Shown here piece by piece: positions 55,872 through 64,000 of a DNA stretch of 64,000 bases. The notes beneath the pieces were generated by a model. It made no database searches, had not been told where the DNA came from, and worked only from the letters and a program-made list of their open reading frames with translations. The position numbers and the translations under genes were made by a program. The stretch comes from Sambucus nigra (Eukaryota; Streptophyta; Magnoliopsida; Dipsacales; Adoxaceae). The stretch covers positions 529,463,755 to 529,527,754 of the forward strand of contig OX422215.1 of assembly GCA_949130495.1 (NCBI GenBank), in the 5' to 3' direction. Positions within the stretch are counted from its first letter, which is position 1. Each line of letters starts with the position of its first letter.

Positions 55872-55879
55872 AAATTAAA

Positions 55880-56370
55880 TGTTAATTAATCTTTTCTCGA
55901 GACCATAAAGCAAATTCCCACTTACGCTAAGTTTCTAAAGGAATTACTCACGGTGAAACGTAGGCTAAAGGTAAACAAAAATATGTTCCTAGCACAGAAC
56001 GTCAGTGCAGTACTACTCAGTGACCTTCCACCAAAATTTAAAGATTCGGGTGCCCTAACAATTTCGTGCATCATGGGGAAGGACCAAATTGAGAGAGCAT
56101 CAATGGATCAAGGGGGGAGTGTTAACATTCTCCCCTACTCCATCTATAAACAATTAGAATTTGGGGAGCTTAAGCCCATAAAGATAACTCTCTAGTTAGC
56201 GATCATTCTGTGAAGATACCTCCGAGGATTGCTGAGGATGTGATCATCCAAGTTGACAGTTTCTCCTTACTGATGGATTTTGACATTTGGGACAAGGAAC
56301 CCTCCTCTCTCTCAAGTAACCATGCTCCCATGATACTTGGCCGCCCATTCTTAACTAAATAATGCACTGA
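55880..56370 (+). pseudogene. Athila-like aspartic protease, element H
   Basis: KQIPTYAKFLKELLT-like and VKRRLKVNKNMFLAQNVSAV first, then LPPKFKDSGALTISCIMG, RASMDQGGSVNILPYSIYKQ (catalytic D-Q-G) and LEFGELKPIKITL. After a frameshift near 56195 come IPPRIAEDVIIQVDSFSLLM, DFDIWDKE and HAPMILGRPFLT. This is the Athila protease in the right order. No reverse transcriptase follows, although in complete Athila elements it does. Confidence 0.88.
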
Positions 56371-57263
56371 TCAACACACGCAATAGGAAAATGCAACTCA
56401 TATTCGAGAAACTGACTCTTGAAACAAACATCTTCAACATCACCAAGTACGAAGGTGATGAAGGCAAATTACGAGAAATGGATCTTATGGACGAGACAGT
56501 ACATGAGCTCGTTGAGAGGAATCACATGAGGGAGACATTAGGGGTGTGTTTTGTTACCTAAAGGGAGAACGATAATTCTGACATTGAGCGAGAGGTAGAA
56601 GATGTGTGTTTAGTGATTGCTATTGAGATAGAGTGGGTACACGGAGGCATCAATGAGAGAGGGAGTCGTGATGAGAGTACGAGAAAGGATTTACAGGTCG
56701 AGCAAGAAGAAAGTTAGGGGATATGAGCCTAGAGGACTTTGAGAAAGAATTTAGGACGTTGGATGAGAGCCTCACTATTGAAGTCCAAACATTATTGGAC
56801 TCATTTAGCCACTTAGAAGAGAATGAATGGAATGATAGGATATATTAATTCCTTCTTCGTGACCACCCACACATGCCACTTGAGTTCTCGAATGCGATCG
56901 AGGGAAGACCTAGTGTTTTGTCTCATTTAGATCCCAACACATGCGTTTTTGAACCTCAGGGGAATCTAGGTTTAACATGTCCTTCCAATTTTCATAGAGA
57001 TGTTACCTTCTTGTCGGGACAAGTATGTTGCGATTCAATTGGGAACCACAAGGGTCTCACTCACGTTAGTCATCACGAACCTCAAGGTGTTCCCCTTATA
57101 TATGGGGCTGGTCCCCACTTGTTTCGATTATTGGTTTACGATGAGAGGAAGAGGGAGACGAGGAGAGCATCGGATCCCGTACATGGGGTCGAATGAGTTT
57201 TTACAAGGGAGAGAGAGGTCATCACACCCCCTACGTGTATGGGCTGATCCATGTGTATATTAG
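56371..57263 (+). pseudogene. Element H, post-protease coding remnant
   Basis: NALINTRNRKMQLIFEKLTL and NIFNITKYEGDEGK continue the protease-side Athila reading. Then DLMDETVHELVERN and a glutamate-rich part (EDFEKEFRTLDESLTIEVQT) follow. A last open piece (57000-57263) reads MLPSCRDKYVAIQLGTTRVS, LTLVITNLKVFPLYMGL and RGRGRRGEHRIPYMGS. I do not recognise that last piece, which could be the start of the extra ORF some Athila elements carry downstream. No YxDD or integrase motif was seen in any frame. Confidence 0.55.
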
Positions 57264-59375
57264 TGAGTAAATTTAGTTTTAGGATAGTTTAGAGGTCCGT
57301 AGAGGTCACGAGTTAGGAATGTTTTGAACACCACGTTGGGTTTCCATGCACGGGAGTGCGGAAGCACATTTCGAGAGTAAGGTTGAGGTGTCCCGAGTGT
57401 TTAGGGAGGCTTGATATACTTTAAAGAGAAGACGTCCAGGGTTAAAACACTTAGAATTGAAAAAATATGGCTTATTTGAAGTTTTAGGTAGCGAGTTTGG
57501 CCGAACCGCAGGCCGAACAGGCTCGCCTACACACTCGAACCGGTTCGAATCACCTAATGACAGATTCTCCCCCAGCTGTGTTTTCCCACCAAATTCAGTC
57601 ACTCTTTTCCCCTTTTCACCCGTGATCCAACACCAATGGCCCTTCATATTAGCTCATTTGTTGTGATGTTTTTTTTCTCCTTCTTTATGTAGTTATTTTT
57701 TGCTTTATCATTTCATCATAGCCAGAACTATGTAATTTATCCTTTACCGTCTTGTAATAAAATGTAGTGAAAATGAAAAATTTTCTTTTTAAATATTTGG
57801 TTGTTTTATTCTCACACTTATTATTTTTTCTTAATTAGCTTTTAGTCCTTTTGATTGAGGACAATGCAAAAGTCTAAGTTATGGAGTGCATATTTCTAAA
57901 ACATTATAAATTTTTAAATGCCCTAAAATAAAAAAGTAGAAAATTTCAAAAATCCCCCCGCCCCAAATGGAAAACTCCGAAAAAGTCAAATATATTTGTC
58001 TTCAAAATAAATAAAAATTGAAATTCAAAACCTTCAAAAAGGTCGCAAAATTTTGTTTAGAGTCTCAATTTGAAAATTATTAAGTATTAAGAAGAAATTG
58101 ACCAAAGATGGAAATTAAACGAAAGTTGACTTAACGAATAAGTGGGAAGATTAATAAACCCGTTGAGATTTGGAGCCTATCATTATTTTTTGAGAAATTA
58201 AATCAATCCTAGATATAATTAACTCTACGTTCGATTCAGTTTTAATTAAGTTGCTGAAGATCTAGAATTTTTATATTGATCAGTTACGGGAAACGAGTGA
58301 AATGTTGTCTTGAAAAATGCTCTAAAATATCTCTAAATTAATTATAATCCCGAGACGCATATGGTAAAATAATGAGTAATTCGAATAAATGAAGTTAGGC
58401 CATTGTTTGTTACCCAAAAATAGTAGCCATAAAAACGTGTGAAAAAATATCCCTTTTTGCTAACCCAATTGAGCCAAATAAATTTCTCAATTTCGTTTGA
58501 TAACCCTAAAAGCCAATTTAGCCCGGAGTTGTGAAATCAGAAAATTCATCTGGCAAGTCCAAATGGTGCAATAAAAAAAATATAAGAAAAATGGGCAACA
58601 AAAAAAAAAGAAAAGAAAAAAAATGGAAAAAGAAAAGAAAAAGGGTAGAAGAAGAAAAGAAAAAGAGAAAAAGCCCGAAAAAGCGCCAGAGGACATAGTA
58701 AGCACAACTTTCTAACTCCGAAATTTCCTAACAATTTCTATATTTTCCAATACACCTTAAAACCAGAAAAAGTCCTAACCGAGTCCGAATAACAAAATTA
58801 ATTACCACATGGAGAGCCTCAGACACGAAAAGATAATAAAAGATATTGATTAGTGTGAATAAGAACCGAAGTTTTTTGTATTCCGATGATGAGATCATTT
58901 CACCACAAAAATTCCGTCTTTCAATTTTGTGTGCATGAATTTATGTTCCATTATATTTACTCTTATAAATCACGCATACCGAGAGAAATAGCCACATTCC
59001 GAGTGATTCATTTGTGAGTGTATCCATGAGAATTGAATCAAAATGAATTTTTAGGAAGTAGCACAATGATCAATCGATGGAAGTTAGCGGTTTAATTTTC
59101 GACTTCGCGGACACACATTACGATTTGAGACTATTGGATATAAATTTAAGATCACTATTTTTGAGGAATTTAAATTGTACAATTTTTGAGTATTTTAATT
59201 TTTTTTCTTTGAGTCGAATAACATAGGTGTTTAATAGCTTGTTGCATACGTTAAATGCAATCGATTGTCTGCGAAAAATGTAGTGTATCCCAATAAAGTT
59301 TTTGTGAGTTCCTTAACCCATACTCTTATTCTTTTTCATTGATAGTGATGATCAAAGTTCTAAGTTAGGGGGGCT
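57264..59375 (+). other. Element H 3' noncoding region
   Basis: 2.1 kb without a convincing gene. It contains a palindrome at 57531-57547 (TCGAACCGGTTCGA, 14 bp perfect) next to CCGAACCGCAGGCCGAACAG. The Athila-typical string GAGGACAATGCAAAAGTCTA lies at about 57856. A purine-rich run of A and G lies at 58575-58680, which gives misleading minus-strand frames of K/F-type low complexity. Finally there is a polypurine tract TAAGTTAGGGGGGC at 59361-59374 before the LTR. Confidence 0.65.
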
Positions 59376-60765
59376 TGATTCGGTGTAAACATTTCATATT
59401 TATCCTCATAATTTAGGCATTTTTAGTATCCCGTGTAATTTAATTGAACCAAATTTATCTTATATTCATGCTACTAACCCTATTTGGCAAGTACATCTTG
59501 TTTTGTGTATTTTTCATATGTTTTACAGGTAATTAATGCAAGTAAAAACGAAAGAGAAATCGAAACAGTGAAAGAAATCCTAAGAAAAGAGAAGTCAAGG
59601 GCATTTTTGGAATTTTTCACCCCGAACTCGGAGAGGGAGCCAACTGCAAAGTCGAAGAGCTTGAAGTCACGAGAAAACTAGAAAAATGGCACCTTAATTC
59701 GGGCTACGATGAAGGATTTACGTGAATTTTAAGTCACAAATAAAAGAAAATTGAGGGAGTCAATGTCACCCAAATCGGGTCACCCAGAACTGGTTCAGCA
59801 TACCTAAAGCACGAATTTGTGTTTAATGCTGATTTTTTCTTGAGTTGGTTTTAAGTGGGACTCTTGGAAAAAATGTGTGGGGATTTTTAGTTAGTTTTTG
59901 GAGAGAAGTTTTATGAGTTTTTTGACCTATAAAGAAAGAGTAGAAGAGGTAAGAAGATAGTTTCAATTTTGTTCATCAAGCTTACACTTTTATGGATAAA
60001 TGTTATAGATTTTTATTAATAGAGTTGTCCTTTCTTCTCCCTCGTTCTTGAAGTAATATTATTTACATGCTATGTTTATTTTCTGAGATTCCAAGCTTTT
60101 CATGCATGTTTAGAGATAGTTTCATTATGACTTCGATTACATGCAACGTAGATATTATGTTTTCTAATAATTACACCATGTCAGACTAGTTTTATAGAGG
60201 GTTAGGGTATATGAACCCAAACTAGGTGATGAGTTGGGTATAAAATTGAATAAAAATACGGAGATAACTTGAAGACTTGAGGTTTTGTCAAAACACATAT
60301 TATAGATATCTTAACCTCGTTTGCCATAGGTAATCGATGTATTTGAGAGTATAATATGCGCATCGACAATCTAATCATTCATGTTAAATTTATTATATAT
60401 GAATTCTTGTGCGGAGTTCAATCCTTATATAGTTGATTGTTTGAAATGTTTAACGCTTTCTATGAATTATTAATATAATTTTAAACCTTTTATATCCAAC
60501 GAATGTATCGACGATGTGGGGGAATGTAATCTAATCCTATTTTCCCATAAAAGCACTTTATTGTCATCGCATGCGCAGTTAATTCATTAGTTGAATTAGT
60601 TTGCTTTAGTTAATTACAAGATCTCAAAACAATCATCTTTTCCTTCTTTTCGTTAGTCAAACATAATATTTTTCATCTTTCCTATTCGTAGTCACATCTT
60701 ATGTCCTATTCCCTGTGTTCGATACCACACTTTCTCGAACTAAAGACACTTTTAAAGTCCCTTCA
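59376..60765 (+). mobile_element. 3' LTR of Athila-like element H (1390 bp)
   Basis: Starts TGATTCGGTGTAAACATTTC directly after the polypurine tract. It contains TTAGTTAATTACAAGATCTC followed by AAAACAATCAT, and CCTATTCCCTGTGTTCGATA, both usual near the end of Athila LTRs, and ends AAAGTCCCTTCA. TGAAG follows as the presumed target duplication within the gag of I. A weak palindrome remnant (AGAACTGGTTCAGC) lies near 59790. Confidence 0.8.
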
Positions 60766-61596
60766 TGAAGAACAATATTTGAGGGAGATTTGAGTGAGGG
60801 TGAAGAAGAGGATACGAAAGATTTGCAAGCTGCATTCAATGAATTGTGTGCTAAAACTTTGAAGATCATTATGGAAAACTTGAAGTTAGAATCTAAGTTG
60901 AAGGAATGTGCCATAGATAATAATAATAATGATGCTTTAATTAAGGTTCTTAGGGAACGTGAGAATATTCTTCGAGATAAGCTAGAGTATGTCGAGGGAG
61001 AAAGAGATAGTTTGTGAGGTTTGATGGAGGCTATGTAAAATGAGGTTTTATAGTTTGAGGAGTCTAGGCGTTTGCTCTAGTCTAGGATTGGTGAGCTTGA
61101 GGAGAGATTGAGAGATTCAAGTAAGGTAAAGTTTAATTGGAGTCTAGTTCAGAAAAAGCTAGATAAGATGTTAGTCACCATCCAAATCAAGGATGATCGG
61201 TGTGGCATTGGCTTCAATGATCATGTTGCACCCATTCCCAAAGCCAAAATCATGCATACGATAGATCCACCTAGGAACATTAGGAAAGAGATACCAAGGA
61301 AGTTTAGGATAGAGCCACCTAGAAATATTAGTATTGGACAACCTTTAGGTAACACTCACTACCATATCTACACTTACACTCATTGCAATATGCAAGGTCA
61401 TCTTAGGCGATTCTGTTACAAACTTCAAAATGTTCCTAGTAAGTTTAATAATAGACTCCCTTTGATTCCCAAAATCCCCATGCGTCATAACACATCTCTT
61501 TGGGTTAGGAAATTGGACTTAGAGGCTTTTGGACTTTTACTTCATGACTCTCATTTGATTGCACGTGATTCTCCTTGTGTTGGATCTTTTGGTTGA
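60766..61596 (+). pseudogene. Sirevirus-like gag C-terminal part, element I
   Basis: Begins where the LTR of H ends. SEGEEEDTKDLQAAFNELCA corresponds to SGDQSELQKAFGDLY of F. It continues as a coiled coil (LKLESKLKECAID and LIKVLRERENILRDKLEYVE), has stops near 61015-61080, then an open 162-codon part: FNWSLVQKKLDKMLVTIQ, HVAPIPKAKIMHTIDPPRNI, IGQPLGNTHYHIYTYTHCNM, QGHLRRFC (CCHC knuckle CxxxGHxxxxC with its first cysteine replaced) and VRKLDLEAFGLLLHDSHLIA. It stops at 61594-61596 and no pol follows. Confidence 0.82.
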
Positions 61597-63254
61597 TCGT
61601 GTTAGTTGTTTCTCATACGCTAGTTATGCTTCATGATATATCTTTGGTTGTGTTATGGCATGTGTACTTTTTATATTATATTTTTCTTTTATTGAGGCTT
61701 ATTGGAAAAAAATATAAAAATATTTTTGGTTTTATATATTTTTTTGAAAATACAAAAAGATTTTGTTTTTGAAAAATATTTTGAAAAAATCAAAGAAATT
61801 TCCGGTTTTGGTATATTTTAGTTTTACACATTTGGTATGGCATATTGGTGTGTTTGAATTCATTTCATTCTGTACTTTCCATGCAGCTAGGACATTTGGT
61901 TATGACTTTGGATGCTTAGATTGTTCTTAACCATGTTTATGGAGTTGTTTCGACATTGATTTGCTTTATGGATTCGGCTTTGTATTTGCCCCCGCACACA
62001 CATGCATGAGCTTATTGGATTTTGACTTCATAATGTACATTTGAGCTTCGTGAGATGTTCTCCTATCAATCTTGTCATCTACATATTTATTTGACTATGG
62101 AGGATTTGTTCATGTAAGAAGCTTTGCCCGTGAGGATTTTATTTTTTATTGAAAATATGATGCATTCACGGTAAAGGGTTGCGAGAGAATAATAATCCAC
62201 AGTTTAAAAGAGCCCGAAAAAACCAAGATAATCAAAAGAATAACATGCCAAAAAGGGGCAATTAGTTTAGTTTGATGTATTCATTCAAAAGAAAAGAAAA
62301 GATATATTTTGAGGGAGTTTGGATTGAATATCAAAGGGTTTACACAATGAAACTGTATCATAGTTAAGCTTATTTTGTCATGACGCCATTGATTTGTAGA
62401 ATCATTAAAATTCTATGCTTGTGTGCATTGTGGTTGTTTTGTTCATTAAGTTCAACTATATTAGTCACTTGAGTCCAAAGCTTAGTTTGATAAAGTTTTG
62501 CGGTCAATTATAAATTCTTGAACATATTTGAATGGTTGGGTTATAATTCTTTTGTTTCTAGTTCACGCCCATTCATTCCATTCCATACGTTTGGACACAT
62601 TGTACTATGCTAGTGTGTCAAGCTTGTGTGTTTTATGGTCTTTTATACCTGTATATGTGTGCCGAATTTACTTAGATATATTTTTCATATATTTTATATG
62701 GTATGTTTGTTGTATTTGTGAAATTTGCATTTTTTTTAAAATTGAAAAATTCTAAAAATAGTTGGCTGTGATTGCCTTTGAGTTTATCCTTACTTGAGTT
62801 TAATTGATATATTTTTGATATACTTGTCATGACACTCTGTATTTAGTTGTGCTTATTATTTTCCTTGTGTATTTTGGACAAATAAATGGGGAGAAAGAGT
62901 TATGAATTATGGGGGAGTGAGAATTTGAATTATGGGGGAGACTCGAGAATTGATTTACTAGATTTGATTTATGTTTATCTCATTTCAAACTCGATACTTC
63001 ACGAAGGTATTTGGTTTGTTAATTGTGTGTAGGACTTTCATGATCATTTGGAAAGCACATTAAAGAAGCGCAAGGATAGCAAAGAGATTTCAAGATTTCA
63101 ATGTTGAAGATTTTGAAGAGAATTTGAAGACTTGCATATTTAGTATCTTTACGGTTTTTGGGTTGCATGTGAGGGTATTATATTTGTATAGGATTTTTGT
63201 ATTGATAATTCAAATTATTTTTATTTTGTACCGGCATAGACATAGGGGGAGATT
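61597..63254 (+). mobile_element. Element I 3' untranslated region
   Basis: 1.66 kb of AT-rich DNA without coding capacity. Toward the end it has stacked purine tracts: AAATGGGGAGAAAG, ATGGGGGAGTGAG and ATGGGGGAGAC at about 62886-62945, and ACATAGGGGGAGATT at 63240-63254, next to the LTR. Multiple polypurine tracts are a Sirevirus trait. The segment from 62770 is the reverse complement of 31369-31860 in element J. Confidence 0.75.
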
Positions 63255-63991
63255 TGAAAGGACATATTTTCAATAGTCCCGAGGTTACATTGTGTATGTC
63301 GTATACCGCTACAACTGTCGAAGCAAGTTCACGATCATTTGTTCAAGAAGGCGGATCCGAATATCAAGTTTCTTCAACAACAGACATCTAGAAGATTGAT
63401 TTTAGTAAGGAATGTGTTTAAGTTTCGTAAATGCTTTACTTTAGTATTGGGATATTTTTCAATTTTTTTTAATTCAAATGAGGCAATTTTTCTAAGTCAA
63501 AATAATTTTTGGAAGACCTGTAGGCGAGCTTTTTAAAAAAAAACTGCTCATGTCGTTCAAACGAAATAGGCCTGTCGTTCAAACTCCCAAAACATCTAGT
63601 TTTTTATTCACCAAAACATCCCAATTTCTTGTGAATAATTAGTGGAACCCAAATACTTTTGTGGAAGTTTATCTTTATAGAGTACCATTTTTATTGCTGG
63701 ATTGGTAGTTCTCGTGGCAGATGATTGCAGACGACTACGGTCATTGGGGATACTCGAGGCAATTCACTGTTGAAGGAAGAGTTGTGGTTCTTGAGGTTCT
63801 TGTGGTAATCTTTGATGATTTTAGGTTGCGATCTATGTAGGTTTTCTGCAGAAATTCATTGCAGATTTCTCTATGTAATTATAAGTTGAGATTTGCATTA
63901 TATAGTGAAATAAAAGTTTTTACCCGAAAGGGATTTTTTCCTAAAATTGTGCCTCTCCCGACATGCTTTATTTACTTAATGATTTGAATCA
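63255..63991 (+). mobile_element. 3' LTR of element I (737 bp)
   Basis: Starts TGAAAGGACATATTTTC after the polypurine tract and ends about GATTTGAATCA at 63991, nine bases from the window end. It holds CGTTCAAACGAAATAGGCC and GTCGTTCAAAC (63554-63590), the palindrome type of N and G. It is the inverted counterpart of 30641-31368. Confidence 0.85.
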
Positions 63992-64000
63992 TTGAGATGC

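Noticed and set aside
58487..58734. Minus-strand frames rich in F, L and S in a purine-rich tract
   Set aside because: They are translations of an A/G-rich run in the 3' noncoding region of H. Low complexity, both strands open by chance, no family resemblance.
1..64000. Host genes, tRNA or rRNA genes, CRISPR arrays, operons or phage-like systems
   Set aside because: None seen. All recognisable protein segments belong to LTR retrotransposons, and the only tRNA-like matches are short primer-binding sites next to LTR ends.

Overview
This 64 kb window is plant nuclear DNA made almost entirely of LTR retrotransposons and their wreckage. I found no convincing host gene, no tRNA or rRNA gene, and no bacterial feature. 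The evidence is the set of plant-type primer-binding sites (initiator-Met and Asp tRNA types), LTRs ending in TG...CA with 5 bp target duplications, and recognisable Tat, Athila, Tekay/Del-like (chromovirus) and Sirevirus-like proteins. The species cannot be named from the sequence. All coding regions carry stops and frameshifts, so everything here should be read as a fossil. Element names below (A, K, L and so on) are my own labels.

Layout, left to right. 1-5114: 5' part and 5' LTR of a minus-strand Tekay-like element (A). 5115-12376: plus-strand Tat-type Ty3/gypsy remains (K), with integrase, protease/RT/RNase H, a second integrase copy, a tandem-repeat array and an antisense gene with introns. 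12377-17560: minus-strand Tekay-like element (L), with a long LTR that contains a fold-back element, then decayed integrase. 17560-20000: minus-strand decayed 3' region of a Sirevirus-like element (M) with an env-like/plant-transposon ORF. About 20030-21453: LTR, primer site and start of gag of a Sirevirus-like element (N). 21454-30640: Tekay-like element (P), whose 5' LTR holds a complete solo LTR (Q).

30641-53829 is a nest. Minus-strand Sirevirus-like J is entered by plus-strand Tat element D. D's gag is split by minus-strand G, G is split by minus-strand F, and F is split by the intact-length Tat element E (37964-48660, target duplication ATACA on both sides). Counting N and P, this stacks seven insertions. 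53830-60765: plus-strand Athila-like element (H), whose 5' LTR is almost wholly deleted at its junction with G. 60766-64000: plus-strand Sirevirus-like element I (end of gag, long 3' untranslated region, 3' LTR), of the same family as J but in opposite orientation.

Three patterns run across elements. (1) Both Tat elements carry an antisense, intron-containing gene between pol and the 3' LTR, with matching intron positions. (2) F, G and I have gag but no pol, so they look like gag-only non-autonomous Sirevirus relatives. (3) Most of the LTR families here, from three unrelated lineages, contain a cluster of short CpG-centred palindromes whose sequence is specific to the family.
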